DNA from: Haloarcula salina
GTDB lineage: Archaea; Halobacteriota; Halobacteria; Halobacteriales; Haloarculaceae
Reading direction: 5' to 3'
Assembly: GCF_010119195.1 (NCBI RefSeq)
Contig: NZ_WRXL01000001.1
Span: forward strand, 868,001 to 932,000
DNA: 64,000 nucleotides
In this document: positions 1 to 11,994 of the stretch, in pieces
Layout of the letters: every line of letters begins with the position of its first letter
Numbering within the stretch: the stretch's first letter is position 1
Made by a program: the position numbers and the translations under genes
The notes under the pieces: generated by a model
What the model was told of the DNA's origin: nothing
Databases searched by the model: none
Seen by the model: only the letters and a program-made list of their open reading frames with translations

Positions 1-1
1 G

Positions 2-262
2 GAGACCGTCCGGTGCTGGCTCGTCGAGCGGTCCAGCTACGGCGACGAACGCATGGTAACGCTCGTCTACGCGACCCCGACGGGCGACCGACAGCTCACG
101 AAGCAGTTATCGCCGAACCTGCTCAGGCGAAAGCGCGTCACAGCGGCCGTCAACGTGGAGCCCGAGCGCCTCGAACCGGTGGCCGACGACGAGACGCGGG
201 AGCGCTACGCCGCCGAGGCCGAGCGGATGGCCGAGCGCCACGACCCCGACGCGGAGGTCTGA
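2..262 (+). CDS. C-terminal part of a haloarchaeal hypothetical protein (truncated by window start)
   Basis: The reading frame is open from base 2 and ends at the TGA at 260-262, giving 86 residues of an acidic protein that starts outside the window. The visible part begins ETVRCWLVERSYGDERMV and ends in a charged helix rich in E, R and A. An internal ATG at 53 exists, but the residues before it look equally protein-like, so I treat the gene as entering from the left. I do not recognise the family. It is separated from the following ABC transporter by about 145 bases that contain that gene's promoter. Confidence 0.6.
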   Translation, partial: ETVRCWLVERSSYGDERMVTLVYATPTGDRQLTKQLSPNLLRRKRVTAAVNVEPERLEPVADDETRERYAAEAERMAERHDPDAEV

Positions 263-373
263 GACGGACTGCCGCCCCCACACCCGAGACCGTCGAGCGA
301 GCGGCCGCGAACCGCCGACGAACCGCCGGACGTGACGGGCGTGATGTTTTTTCCCTGACACGCGGAACACGAA

Positions 374-383
374 AGACTATACA
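374..383 (+). promoter_or_regulatory. TATA element of the ABC exporter operon
   Basis: GACTATACAC lies about 27 bases before the ATG at 407, the spacing expected for a haloarchaeal leaderless transcript. Seen by eye only. Confidence 0.5.
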
Positions 384-406
384 CGCGGCCGGCACAAACG
401 CGCCGT

Positions 407-1345
407 ATGGCAGCGATAGAACTGGACGGCGTCACCAAGCAGTTCGGGAACCTCACCGCGCTGCAAGGGGTCGATCTCACCGTCGAAGAGGGTGAGATAT
501 TCGGCTTTCTCGGCCCCAACGGGGCCGGAAAGTCGACGACCATCAACATCCTCCTCGACTTCGTCCGGGCGACGGACGGGTCGGCGACCGTCCTCGGCCA
601 CGACATCCACGACAAGTCCAAGGCGATCCGCGCCCGGACCGGCGTCCTCCCCGAAGGCTACGACGTGTACGACCGCCTCACCGGGCGACAGCACCTCCAG
701 TTCGTCGTCGAGTCGAAAGGCGCCGACGACGACCCCGACGCGCTCGCCGAGCGGGTCGGCATCGCCGACGCGATCGACCGCAAGGCCGGCGGCTACTCGA
801 AGGGGATGCAACAGCGACTGGTCCTCGCGATGGCACTGGTCGGCGAGCCCGACCTGCTCATCCTCGACGAACCGACCACGGGTCTCGACCCGAACGGGGC
901 GCGCCTGATGCGCGAACTCATCCGCGAGGAGAACGAGCGCGGCGCGACGGTGTTCTTCTCCAGTCACATCCTCGGCCAGGTCGAGGCCGTCTGTGACACG
1001 GTCGGAATCCTCCAGGACGGCCGCCTCATCGCGAAAGACAGCGTCGAGGGCCTCCGCGAGGCCGCGGCCGGCGACACCGTCCTCCGAGTGACCCTAGCGG
1101 ACGCCGACGGCGTCGCGGACGCCAGCGCGGCCGTCGAAGGCATCGACGAGGTCTCCGCCGTGACCGCAGACGGCGCGACGCTGACCGTCACCTGCGACGG
1201 CGACGCGAAGATGGCCGTCCTCAACGCCGTCGAGGAGAGCGGCAACGAGGTCGCCAACTTCGAGACCGAGGAGGCGTCCTTAGACGAGGTGTTCGCCGCC
1301 TACACCGGCGAGCAAGAGCAGACCCAGCCGGAGGTCGACGCATGA
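407..1345 (+). CDS. ABC-2 type transporter, ATP-binding protein
   Basis: This is the cytoplasmic ATPase of an ABC-2 type exporter. The 312-residue protein carries Walker A GPNGAGKS (residues 36-43), the ABC signature YSKGMQQ (about 129-135) and Walker B LLILDEP (about 150-156), with a C-terminal domain of about 90 residues typical of the DrrA/NatA/NosF group. The stop codon overlaps the start of the permease (ATGA, 4 bases), so the two are translationally coupled and form one exporter. The substrate cannot be read from the sequence; copper/nitrous oxide (NosFY-like), Na+ and drug exporters share this layout. The ATG at 407 is supported by the TATA element 27 bases upstream. Confidence 0.93.
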   Translation: MAAIELDGVTKQFGNLTALQGVDLTVEEGEIFGFLGPNGAGKSTTINILLDFVRATDGSATVLGHDIHDKSKAIRARTGVLPEGYDVYDRLTGRQHLQFVVESKGADDDPDALAERVGIADAIDRKAGGYSKGMQQRLVLAMALVGEPDLLILDEPTTGLDPNGARLMRELIREENERGATVFFSSHILGQVEAVCDTVGILQDGRLIAKDSVEGLREAAAGDTVLRVTLADADGVADASAAVEGIDEVSAVTADGATLTVTCDGDAKMAVLNAVEESGNEVANFETEEASLDEVFAAYTGEQEQTQPEVDA

Positions 1346-2346
1346 GCGCCGGCGAGAACCCCGTGACGCGCCTGCTCGGCGACGTCGACACGAGCATCAA
1401 GAACTCCGAGTTCGCCGACTGGTACCCGGTCAGCAAGAAGGAGTTCCGCGACACCGTCCGCTCGCCGTGGATCTGGCTGCTGTCGTTCATCTTCATCGTC
1501 CTGTTCGCCCTGCCGGCGATGCTGGGGCTGTACTTCAACATCGGCCAGCAGTTCGCCGACGCCGGCGCGTCGCTGACCTCGGACGCCTACGTGCAGTTCG
1601 CGCTCCCCATCGCCGCGCCGCTGTTGCCCGCCGTCGCCATCGTCATCGGCTACGCCGCCATCGCCCGCGAGAGCGAGCGCGGCTCGCTGAAGATACTGCT
1701 GTCGCTCCCCTACACCCGCGGCGAGATCCTCGCGGGGAAGTTCGTCGGTCGGAGCGCCATCACGCTCATCCCGGTGACGGTCGGCCTGCTGACCGCTCTG
1801 CTCGTGTTGGTCCCCTCCCAGATCGAGGTCGCGTGGGAGACGTACCTGCTGTTCGCGCTGGCGACGATGGCCTACGGCGTCGTGTTCACCGCCTTCGCCA
1901 TCGGCCTCTCGGCGGCGCTGAAGACGGCCCGGCGGACGATGGCCGCGTCGCTCGGCATCTACGTCTACCTGCAGGTGTTCTGGTCGAACCTCGGGCCGGG
2001 CCTCGGTCGGCTCCTGTCCGACCACGCGAACATCTCGCAGGTGACGCGGCTCCACGTCGAACTGTTCGTCTCCCTGCTGAGCCCCATCACGGCCTACCAG
2101 ACGCTCGTCCAGGAACTGCTCCAGGACTCGGCGATCCGCTCGCGAATCCTGCTCACGTCCAGCCCGCAGGCCGCCTGCGAGGAGATGCTCGGCGGCACGA
2201 TCGAAATGACCCAGACCGGCCCGCAGTGCGCTGAGGCCGCGCTGCCGCCGCAGTACGGCACGGTCGCCGTCGTCGGCTACCTCCTGCTGTGGCTCGTCGT
2301 CCCGCTGGTCGCGGGGTACTTCACCTTCGAAGGCAAGGACCTGTAG
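1342..2346 (+). CDS. ABC-2 type transporter, permease protein
   Basis: This 334-residue integral membrane protein has about six hydrophobic segments: near residues 45-70, 90-115, 140-165, 170-195 and 200-220, and one at the extreme C terminus. A soluble stretch with two cysteines lies before the last segment (about residues 270-310). The arrangement matches the NosY/ABC-2 permease group. It overlaps the ATPase gene by 4 bases and must pair with it. The next gene is on the opposite strand, so the operon is two genes long. The large extracytoplasmic loop just before the last helix is longer than I would expect, but I would not read function from it. Confidence 0.9.
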   Translation: MSAGENPVTRLLGDVDTSIKNSEFADWYPVSKKEFRDTVRSPWIWLLSFIFIVLFALPAMLGLYFNIGQQFADAGASLTSDAYVQFALPIAAPLLPAVAIVIGYAAIARESERGSLKILLSLPYTRGEILAGKFVGRSAITLIPVTVGLLTALLVLVPSQIEVAWETYLLFALATMAYGVVFTAFAIGLSAALKTARRTMAASLGIYVYLQVFWSNLGPGLGRLLSDHANISQVTRLHVELFVSLLSPITAYQTLVQELLQDSAIRSRILLTSSPQAACEEMLGGTIEMTQTGPQCAEAALPPQYGTVAVVGYLLLWLVVPLVAGYFTFEGKDL

Positions 2347-2366
2347 CGGCCGTCGCCGCGGACACG

Positions 2367-4565
2367 TCACTCGGGACCGTCGACACCGGTGACTTCGAAC
2401 CGAGCGCCCCCGTCTTCTCCGTCGGTGACGCGGATCTCCCAGCCGTGGGCCTCCGCGATCTGTCTGGCGATCCGCAGCCCGAAGCCGGTCCCGTCCTCGG
2501 CGGTCGAGTAGCCCGCCTCGAACACCTGCTCACGCTCGTCGGCGGGGATACCTGGGCCATCGTCGGCCACGTAGAACCCCGTTCCGTCGTCGAGGAGTCC
2601 GACCGAGACGGTTACCCCCGGTCCGCCGTGTTCGATCGCGTTCCCGAAGAGGTTCTCGAACAGGCCCGATAGCCGGTCGCCGTCGGCCTCGATCGTCCAC
2701 TGCCGGTCCCCGTCGGCCGCATACCGTAGCTCGGCGCCTTCGGTTCCGTCCGCAGCGATCCGCCAGGCGTCGTCGGCCGTCTCCCGGAGATCGACGGGTT
2801 CCGTCGCTCCGAGGTCGACTCCCTCGCGCGCCAGTCTGAGGACGTCGTCGACGATGTCGTGCATCCGACGGAGCGCGTTGTCGATCGAGTCGAGATGCTC
2901 ACTGTCACACGCCTCGCGAGCCAGCATCAGTCGACTCCGAGCCACTTGCAGCGGATTTTGGAGGTCGTGAGAGACGACGCCGACGAACTCCTCTAGGCGC
3001 TCGTTCTGGCGTGCCAACTCCCGTTGCCGTGATTTCACCGCCGTGATATCTCGAAAGGTCCACAGTCGGCCGTACCACGTCCCGTCTTCGCCGACGACGG
3101 GCGCCGTATAGCGGTCGAACACGCGACCGTCGGCGAGTTCGATCTCGTCACGGGCGGTCATGTCGGGGTTTTCGTACAGGGCCTCGACCTTCGCGCGGAA
3201 CGCCTCCGGTTCGGCGACGTGCTCTATCGCCCACTCGAGGGCGACTTCCTCGTCGCCGCGTTCGACGATGTCGCGCGGGATGTCCCACATGTCGAGGAAC
3301 CGCTCGTTGTACGAGACGATCGTATTGTCTTCGTCGACGACGAATATCCCGTCGATGACCGCCTCCTGCTGTGCTTTGAGGATCGACCGCTGCCTGTCGA
3401 TTTTCCGTTCGTGCTCCCGCTGCTCGGTCACTTCGCGGGTGACGCCCACCACGCCCTCGACCATCCCGTCGATCACCAGTGGCGTGAGCCGGTACTCCAG
3501 CACCTCGTATCCGTGTCCGGGGAACTCGCCGCTCACCTCGCCGCGGAGGTCCTCGCGTTCACCGTCGATCAGCTCCTGGTACGGGTCTCCCTCGTACGTG
3601 CTCCGAATCTTCGGTATGAGGTTGCTCGGGTCCCCTTCCAGTTCGTCTCTCGACGTTCCGTAGAACGAGGCCAGGTACTGATTGACGAGTTCGAATCGAC
3701 CCTCAGAATCGTAGATGCAGGCCGATTCCGGCATCGTGTTTATCATTCGCTCGTACCGCCGCAGTTTCCGCTCTCGCTCCCTGAGATCGGTGACGTCGGT
3801 GATGAATCCCTCTAGCGCGTCCGGTTCATCGGCTTCCCCCGGGACTCGGTGTCCGTGTTCCCACATCCACTTCGTGGTGCCGTCTTCGGTGATGATCCGG
3901 TAGGTCACCTCGAACTCACCCCGGGTCGCGAGCGCGTCCTGGACCGTCTCCCAGATCCGGTCGCGGTCCTCGGGATGGAGCACGTCGTCGCCCCAGACCA
4001 CCGCCCCTGCCTCGAAGTCATCGGCCGTGTAGCCGGTCAGGGCCTCGACCTCGCCCTCGACGGTCTCGATCGGCCAGTCCGGCGCGATGAGAGAGCGATA
4101 GACCATCCCCGGAAGGCTACTGATGAGCGACTCCAGTCGGCGGGTTCGTTCGTCGAGTTCTCGCTGAGAGCGGCGTGCGTCGACGGCGTTGCGGATCCGG
4201 TTCGCGAGCAGTTTGTACTGGTCCGTGCCCGACCCCTTCTGGAGGTAATCGGTCACGCCCGCAGAGATCGCGTCGCTCGCGATTTCCTCGGAGCCCTTCC
4301 CGGTATAGAGGATGAACGGGAGGCCGTCGTGAGCCTCACGGACGGTCTCGAGGAACTCGATCCCGTTCTGTCCCGGCATGTCGTAGTCCGAGACGACGCA
4401 GTCGAAACGCTCCTCGGAGAGTCGTTCCAGCGCCACATCGACGCTCGTCGCGGTCTCGACGCACAACCGGTCGTCCTCGTGTTCGAGCACTGTCGCGGTC
4501 ACCTCCACGAGATCCGAGTTGTCGTCGACGTGGAGAACGCGGACCGACTCACCGCTCAGATACAT
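2367..4565 (-). CDS. Hybrid sensor: REC-PAS-PAS-PAS-histidine kinase
   Basis: This is a 732-residue soluble signalling protein with no membrane segments. An N-terminal receiver domain (residues 8-120) has the acidic pair D14/D15 and phosphoacceptor D60 in SDYDMPG. Three PAS domains follow at about 140-265, 275-385 and 395-515. Then come a HisKA domain with His533 in VVSHDLQNPL, and a HATPase domain with an N box (LFENLFGNAIEH), G1 (DDGPGIP) and G2 (GTGFGLRIA). REC first and kinase last is a common haloarchaeal order. The receiver may take phosphate from another kinase or modulate this one. No cognate response regulator gene is adjacent. The PAS ligands are unknown. Confidence 0.93.
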   Translation of the reverse strand: MYLSGESVRVLHVDDNSDLVEVTATVLEHEDDRLCVETATSVDVALERLSEERFDCVVSDYDMPGQNGIEFLETVREAHDGLPFILYTGKGSEEIASDAISAGVTDYLQKGSGTDQYKLLANRIRNAVDARRSQRELDERTRRLESLISSLPGMVYRSLIAPDWPIETVEGEVEALTGYTADDFEAGAVVWGDDVLHPEDRDRIWETVQDALATRGEFEVTYRIITEDGTTKWMWEHGHRVPGEADEPDALEGFITDVTDLRERERKLRRYERMINTMPESACIYDSEGRFELVNQYLASFYGTSRDELEGDPSNLIPKIRSTYEGDPYQELIDGEREDLRGEVSGEFPGHGYEVLEYRLTPLVIDGMVEGVVGVTREVTEQREHERKIDRQRSILKAQQEAVIDGIFVVDEDNTIVSYNERFLDMWDIPRDIVERGDEEVALEWAIEHVAEPEAFRAKVEALYENPDMTARDEIELADGRVFDRYTAPVVGEDGTWYGRLWTFRDITAVKSRQRELARQNERLEEFVGVVSHDLQNPLQVARSRLMLAREACDSEHLDSIDNALRRMHDIVDDVLRLAREGVDLGATEPVDLRETADDAWRIAADGTEGAELRYAADGDRQWTIEADGDRLSGLFENLFGNAIEHGGPGVTVSVGLLDDGTGFYVADDGPGIPADEREQVFEAGYSTAEDGTGFGLRIARQIAEAHGWEIRVTDGEDGGARFEVTGVDGPE

Positions 4566-4715
4566 TGTCTTTCAGGTACTATAGGAATAGGTCCACAAAT
4601 AGATGGGGCCGAGAACGCACGCGAGACGAGTGATGGAAGAGCCGGCCGCGTCGAGGCCGCTCCCCCAGGATATCGCGACGGTCGACGACCCGGTCGTGAC
4701 CGGCCGACCCGGCCT

Positions 4716-6908
<2,193 letters not shown>

Positions 6909-7217
6909 TTACCGGCCGATCGAGGCGGTCACCGTCTGAACGACGACCTCTCCGTCGCTCCGGACGGTGATCGAGTGACCGGCGTGTTCGAAGGAGACGC
7001 TTACCGGCGAGTCCGACTGGACGAGCGCGTCGAGCGCCTCGGGGTCGATCGCATCGTAGAGCGGGGCGAAATCGGTCTGTTCGCGGCCCGTGATCGCAGA
7101 GATGTACTCCGGCACGGCCATGCTCGGACGGGTCTCGCTCCAGTCGTACTGCTTTCGGGTGACGCTCATCTGCCCTGCCACATCGCGGTCCCCACTCCGT
7201 CGGTTACTCTTACTCAT
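6909..7217 (-). CDS. HalOD1 output-domain protein
   Basis: This small 102-residue protein shows a HalOD1-type domain over residues 30-100: VPEYISAITGRE, then DPLYDAID-like helix residues, and a beta-rich end with VSFEHAGHSITVRSDGEVVV. HalOD1 is a haloarchaeal output domain found alone or fused to regulators; its ligand is not known. It is transcribed on its own, with a T/A-rich stretch (about 7235-7255) upstream that could hold the promoter. Start choice is ATG 7217; MSVTRKQYDW, 17 residues in, is an alternative start. Confidence 0.8.
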   Translation of the reverse strand: MSKSNRRSGDRDVAGQMSVTRKQYDWSETRPSMAVPEYISAITGREQTDFAPLYDAIDPEALDALVQSDSPVSVSFEHAGHSITVRSDGEVVVQTVTASIGR

Positions 7218-7478
7218 ACTGAACTATCTACATCTTCGTTCCTGGGGAGTAATATACTCTGCCCAGCATTATCAAACTCTGAAAACGCCTCGGTTCGACG
7301 TGTTCGATGCGAGACGACAGTTCCGTCGTCGGATTTTCGACCGGTCGTCGACGCGCTCCCGTTCAAATAACGGGCCTTGATAACCATACTCAAACAGTCG
7401 GTTCCTCGGCTGACCCGGCCGCGCACGGCGAGACGACCAGACAGATCGGCGACCCGCCGGCTGCGCCGGTTCGAACGC

Positions 7479-8633
7479 TCAGAGGTCGGCGGCGTCTTCG
7501 ATGGCGTCGGTGAGTTCGCGGATGCTCTCGACGGTGTGTTCGCCCATGTGGCCGATGCGGAACGTCTGCTCGCCCAGCTGAGAGCCGTAGCCGTTGGAGA
7601 AGACCATGTCGTGCTCCTCACTCACGGCCTCGATGGTCGCGGCCACGTCGATGCCCTGCGTGTTCTCGATGCAGGAGACCGTCTGGGAGCGATAGCCTTC
7701 CTCGGCGAAGAGGTCGAAGTGCTCGCTGGCCCACTCGTGGACGTACTCGGTCATCTCACGGTGGCGCTCGTCACGTCCCTCGTGGCCCTCCTCGAGCATG
7801 TATTTCATCTGTTTGCGGTAGGCGAGCATGACCGGAATGGCCGGCGTGGAGTGGGTCTGGCCCTTCCGGTCGTAGTAGTCGAGACACCGCTGGAAGCCGC
7901 CGTACCACGACGAGGAATCAGTGTCCAGCTCCCGTTCGTAGGCGTCGTCGCTGACGACGCAGACGGCGAGGCCAGGCGGCATGGCGAAGGCCTTCTGCGT
8001 CGAGGCGAAGATCACGTCGATGTCGTGCTCGTCGATGTCGACGTAGTCCCCGCCCAGCGCGGAGACGGCGTCGACGACGAAGTAGGTGTCCGGGTACTCG
8101 GCGATCACGTCGCCAATCTCCTCGATGGGGTTGCGGACGCCGGTCGAGGACTCGTTCATGACGGTCGCGACCACGTCGTAGTGCTTGTCCGTCGATTCGA
8201 GGTGCTCGCGGATGTCCTCGGGCTTGATCGCCTGTCCCCACTCGTACTCCAGGCGGTCGACGTCCTTGCCGAGGCGCTCGGCGACGTTCGCGTGGCGCTC
8301 GCTGAAGCTCCCGCAGGTCGGGACGAGGATGTTCTCGTCGACGAGGTTGAGCGTCGAGGCCTCCCAGAACTCAGTGCCGGAGGCCGTGAGGATGATCACC
8401 TCGTTGTCGGTGCCGAGGAACTCCTTCGTGTCCTCGACGATGGTCGTGTAGAGGTCGGTCATCCGGTCCATTCGGTGGCCGAACATCGGCTGGGCCATCT
8501 CCTGGATGACGTCCTCGCGGACCTCTGTCGGGCCCGGGATGTACAGCGTCTTGTCGGGGTAGTCGTCGGTATACTCGCGTTTTTCGGTCACGGAAGCCAC
8601 CTTCGTAGGTGCCCCCTCGGAGCGAGCGGGCAT
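7479..8633 (-). CDS. Class V PLP aminotransferase (alanine-glyoxylate/serine-pyruvate type)
   Basis: This PLP enzyme of the serine-pyruvate/alanine-glyoxylate aminotransferase group has 384 residues from ATG 8633. The motif LYIPGPTEV marks the N terminus, VDAVSALGGD the PLP-phosphate region and Lys214 in ASTQKAF the Schiff base lysine. A GTG at 8591 (reading VTEKREYTDD) would give a protein starting much closer to the conserved region and is a serious alternative start. It probably takes part in glycine/serine or glyoxylate metabolism; the exact substrates cannot be read. No operon partners. Confidence 0.88.
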   Translation of the reverse strand: MPARSEGAPTKVASVTEKREYTDDYPDKTLYIPGPTEVREDVIQEMAQPMFGHRMDRMTDLYTTIVEDTKEFLGTDNEVIILTASGTEFWEASTLNLVDENILVPTCGSFSERHANVAERLGKDVDRLEYEWGQAIKPEDIREHLESTDKHYDVVATVMNESSTGVRNPIEEIGDVIAEYPDTYFVVDAVSALGGDYVDIDEHDIDVIFASTQKAFAMPPGLAVCVVSDDAYERELDTDSSSWYGGFQRCLDYYDRKGQTHSTPAIPVMLAYRKQMKYMLEEGHEGRDERHREMTEYVHEWASEHFDLFAEEGYRSQTVSCIENTQGIDVAATIEAVSEEHDMVFSNGYGSQLGEQTFRIGHMGEHTVESIRELTDAIEDAADL

Positions 8634-8772
8634 GGTAGTTTTGATACCGGGCGGGAGCCGCGACGCGAACGGGCCGAGCGGCGGCCACCGGTGGGCCCCG
8701 AGAGACCCGATAACTCACACGCTCGTTGCAGTCTACGGGAAGTATTTACCGAATGAAGTGCCACGTGTTACC

Positions 8773-8976
8773 ATGGACCGTCACGCCCCGCTTACCGACG
8801 ACCAGCTCGCCGCAGTAGCCGACAGGGCGGTCGAGCAGGTCGCGGATACCCTCGCCGAACTCGGACTGGACCTGGGAGACGGCCAGACACCGCCGTCTGA
8901 AGGGGACTATCGCCGGAGCGGGCGGGCAGCGTCGCGGGCTGACGCAGAGACGCACCGCGAGCGCGCCAGGGAGTGA
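8773..8976 (+). CDS. Small acidic hypothetical protein
   Basis: A 67-residue protein starting MDRHAPLTDDQLAAVADRAV, with a predicted amphipathic N-terminal helix and a charged, disordered end. A TATA-like GAAGTATTTACC lies about 25 bases before the ATG at 8773, which favours this start over one further up. The composition (D/E/A rich) is haloarchaeal. I do not recognise the family. Confidence 0.6.
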   Translation: MDRHAPLTDDQLAAVADRAVEQVADTLAELGLDLGDGQTPPSEGDYRRSGRAASRADAETHRERARE

Positions 8977-8998
8977 GAGCGACTGCGGACCGTTCGGG

Positions 8999-9514
8999 TC
9001 ACCGGCGAGCGATCGCCCGGTGAGCGAACAGGACCAGCGCGGCGTAGACGGTGGGGGCGATCAGGGAGACGACGGAGACGGTAAGGAATCCCGAGAGCAG
9101 GATCCGGACGAACACCAGCAGGAACGGCGTGACCGCGAGCGCCTTCGCGCCGCGGTCGAGGGCCGCGTCGACGGAGTCGGCGTCGGCCGCGACGTAGCCG
9201 ATGCCGACGACGGCGAGCAGGTACCACAGGGTCACGCCGTCGGGCGAGGCGAACGGGAGGGTAAAGAGCGCGACGACCCCGAGGGCGATGCCGACGAGCA
9301 GCGGCCCGCTGTCGTGCTCCTCGAACGAGACCAATATTCCCGAGAAGTCCCCGGACTCCATCGCCGTCTCGATGTCGGCGGCGGCGCTCGAACCGGGCGA
9401 GCGTCCGTGGGCGGCGTCGACGGGCGCGTCGAAGTCCCGGCCGCAGTGCATACACCACCTCGCGGTCGCGCTCACTTTCTCGGTGCAGTGGGGGCAGCGG
9501 GGATCCTCGCGCAT
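8999..9514 (-). CDS. Zinc-ribbon membrane protein
   Basis: A 171-residue protein with an N-terminal zinc ribbon, C7-x2-C10 and C21-x2-C24 (CPHC...CMHC), then an acidic linker, then about four closely spaced hydrophobic segments (residues 72-165). Cytoplasmic zinc ribbon plus helical bundle is a common haloarchaeal arrangement of unknown function. It is divergent from the gene at 9589, with about 75 bases between the starts. Confidence 0.75.
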   Translation of the reverse strand: MREDPRCPHCTEKVSATARWCMHCGRDFDAPVDAAHGRSPGSSAAADIETAMESGDFSGILVSFEEHDSGPLLVGIALGVVALFTLPFASPDGVTLWYLLAVVGIGYVAADADSVDAALDRGAKALAVTPFLLVFVRILLSGFLTVSVVSLIAPTVYAALVLFAHRAIARR

Positions 9515-9588
9515 AGGAGCATGTCCACGGGCTGGCAGTTAGCCGTTACGGGGAGAGGATTCAATGTCCTCGGCGCGTAACGGGGGGT

Positions 9589-10215
9589 ATGGATTGGGTC
9601 GAACGGGCCGAGCGCCTCCTGTACGACGGGGAGGCGATCGAGGAGTCCGTCCGCCTCGACGGTGGCGGCGTCGTGGTGACGAGCCACCGCGTCCTCGCGT
9701 TCACGCCGGACCGCGAGGGGGCGAACTTCCACCAGGTCGACCGGCCGAACGTCGACGGCGTCGCCGTGACGACGAAGGGCGACTGGCAGTTCCTGGAACT
9801 CGGCGTGAAGGCGCTCGTCGTCGGCGGCGTGCTGGTCGGGGCCGGGACGATGGTGAGCCTCGACGGCCTCGTCGGAAACGTCTCGCTCGACAGCGGCGGG
9901 GCCGCGAGCGCCGTCGGAATCGGCGGCATGATGGGGATGCTCCAGACGATGCTGACGCTCATGGCCCAACTGGACGACCTCATGCGATTGTTCGGCGCAC
10001 TTGGACTCGCCTTCGCGGCGGTCGTCCTCGGCGTCTACCTCTGGAGCCGCGACCGCCTGCTCGTCATCGGCGTCGCCGGCGACGACGATATCGAACTGGC
10101 CGCCCCGGACGAGGATGGACTCGTCGCCCGCGTCGAGGCCGCGATCGTGCCGGGGGCCGCCGCGGGCGAGGGCCGAGATCCCGGTCCGTCCCCGCCCGAC
10201 GATCCGCTGGCGTGA
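9589..10215 (+). CDS. Membrane protein with PH-like N-terminal domain
   Basis: 208 residues. Residues 5-55 (ERLLYDGEAIEESV then VVVTSHRVLAF) resemble a short bacterial PH-like (bPH/YokE-type) domain, which typically recurs in small archaeal membrane proteins. Two hydrophobic segments follow at about 72-95 and 138-160, with a Met/Leu-rich helix between them (about 115-130), then a C-terminal domain echoing the N-terminal part (LLVIGVAGDDDIELAAPDED). Function unknown. uvrC starts 33 bases downstream and may be cotranscribed. Confidence 0.65.
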   Translation: MDWVERAERLLYDGEAIEESVRLDGGGVVVTSHRVLAFTPDREGANFHQVDRPNVDGVAVTTKGDWQFLELGVKALVVGGVLVGAGTMVSLDGLVGNVSLDSGGAASAVGIGGMMGMLQTMLTLMAQLDDLMRLFGALGLAFAAVVLGVYLWSRDRLLVIGVAGDDDIELAAPDEDGLVARVEAAIVPGAAAGEGRDPGPSPPDDPLA

Positions 10216-10248
10216 CGTTCAACTCCGCCGAGCGCTAACCCTTGGGTG

Positions 10249-11994
10249 ATGGACGCCGCCGAGGTCCGCGACCGCGCCGGAGCGCTCCCGCGAGAGTCCG
10301 GCGTGTACCTGTTCGAACGCGCCGTCGACGACCAGCGACGCGTCCTCTACGTCGGGAAGGCCGTCGACTTACGAAGTAGGGTGCGCTCGTACGCCGACCC
10401 GCGGAGCGAGCGCATCGCGAAGATGGTCGACCGCGCCGACGGCGTCGACTTCGCCGTGACGGACACGGAGACGCAGGCGCTGCTGCTGGAAGCGAATCTC
10501 ATCAAGCGCCACCGGCCGCCCTACAACGTCCGGCTGAAAGACGACAAGTCCTACCCGCTGGTCCAGCTGACCGACCACGCCGTCCCACGCATCGAGGTGA
10601 CGCGCGACCCCGACGACGGCGCGACCGTCTACGGGCCGTTCACCGACAAGGGCCGCGTCGAGACGGTCGTCAAGGCGCTGCGAGAGACCTACGGCCTCCG
10701 AGGGTGTTCCGACCACAAGTACAGGAATCGCGACCGGCCCTGCCTCGACTACGAGATGGGCATCTGCACCGCGCCCTGCACCGGCGAGATCAGCGAGGCG
10801 GACTACGCCGAAGACGCCGAGTCGGTCAGGCGATACTTCGAGGGCGAGACCGGCGTGCTCGCGGACCCGCTCCGTCGCGAGATGGAGGCCGCCGCGCAGG
10901 CACAGGAGTTCGAGCGCGCGGCGAACCTCCGGGACAAGCTCGGCGCGGTCGAGGCCCTCCACGGCGAGGGCGACACGGCGGTCAGCGACTCGGCCACCCA
11001 CCAGAGCACGGACGTGCTCGGCGCTGCCGTCGAAGGCGAGACCGCTATCGTCGCCCGCTTGCACGCCGAGGGCGGCAAACTCGTCGAGCGCGACCGACAC
11101 ACGCTCGCGGCCCCGGACGGCGAGGGCACGGCCGGAGTCTATCGCGCGTTCATTCCGCAGTACTACGCCGAGCGCGAACTGCCGGACCGAATTCTCTGTG
11201 CAGAAGACCCCGCCGACCCGGACATCGAGTCGTGGCTCGAGCGCGAGGGCGTGACGCTGTCGGTCCCCGGCGCGGGCCGCGAGGCCACGCTGGTCGACCT
11301 CGCGCTGAAGAACGCCCGCCAGCGCGGCCGGAGCGACGACGAGGCCGGGCGATTGGCCGACGCGCTCGGCATCGACCGCCCGACCCGCATCGAAGGCTTC
11401 GACGTGAGCCACGCCCAGGGCCGGTCCGTCGTCGGGTCGAACGTCGCCTTCGTCGACGGGTCGCCCGAGAAGAGCGACTACCGCCGGAAGAAGCTCACCG
11501 AGCGAAACGACGACTACGCGAACATGCGCGAACTCGTCCGCTGGCGGGCGCTGCGCGCCGTCGAGGGCCGCGACGACCGCCCCGACCCGGACCTGTTGCT
11601 CATCGACGGCGGCGACGGACAGCTCGGGGCCGCCCGCGACGCGCTGGCCGAGACCGGCTGGGACGTGCCGGTCGCCGCGCTCGCCAAAGACGGGGAACTG
11701 GTGATAACCGCAGAGCGGGTGTACGACTGGGACGACGACGCGCCACAGCTCCACCTGCTCCAGCGGGTCCGCGACGAGGCCCATCGCTTTGCCGTCCAGT
11801 ACCACCAGACGCTCCGGGACGACGTGTCGACGGCGCTCGACGACGTACCCGGTGTCGGTCCCGCGACGCGAAAGCGACTCCTCCGCCGGTTCGGCAGCGT
11901 CGCGGGCGTTCGAGCGGCCTCCCGGGAGGAACTGACCGCACTGGACGGCATCGGTGAGCGGACCGCCGAGACGATCCAGACGCGCCTCGGCTGA
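10249..11994 (+). CDS. uvrC: Excinuclease ABC subunit C
   Basis: The dual nuclease of nucleotide excision repair. The 581-residue protein has a GIY-YIG domain (GVYLFE ... [12 protein letters not shown], residues 18-45), a zinc-type cysteine cluster around residues 155-180, a UVR motif (about 215-250), an RNase H-like endonuclease domain with [11 protein letters not shown] (about 383) and terminal HhH repeats ([15 protein letters not shown] and LDGIGERTA). I choose ATG 10249; an in-frame GTG sits directly before it. uvrB is in the same window at 58-60 kb on the other strand; uvrA is not seen. Confidence 0.97.
   Translation: MDAAEVRDRAGALPRESGVYLFERAVDDQRRVLYVGKAVDLRSRVRSYADPRSERIAKMVDRADGVDFAVTDTETQALLLEANLIKRHRPPYNVRLKDDKSYPLVQLTDHAVPRIEVTRDPDDGATVYGPFTDKGRVETVVKALRETYGLRGCSDHKYRNRDRPCLDYEMGICTAPCTGEISEADYAEDAESVRRYFEGETGVLADPLRREMEAAAQAQEFERAANLRDKLGAVEALHGEGDTAVSDSATHQSTDVLGAAVEGETAIVARLHAEGGKLVERDRHTLAAPDGEGTAGVYRAFIPQYYAERELPDRILCAEDPADPDIESWLEREGVTLSVPGAGREATLVDLALKNARQRGRSDDEAGRLADALGIDRPTRIEGFDVSHAQGRSVVGSNVAFVDGSPEKSDYRRKKLTERNDDYANMRELVRWRALRAVEGRDDRPDPDLLLIDGGDGQLGAARDALAETGWDVPVAALAKDGELVITAERVYDWDDDAPQLHLLQRVRDEAHRFAVQYHQTLRDDVSTALDDVPGVGPATRKRLLRRFGSVAGVRAASREELTALDGIGERTAETIQTRLG

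Noticed and set aside
7377-8756. Open plus-strand frame of about 460 codons
   Set aside because: Antisense to the aminotransferase gene, which has a clear PLP lysine and family motifs.
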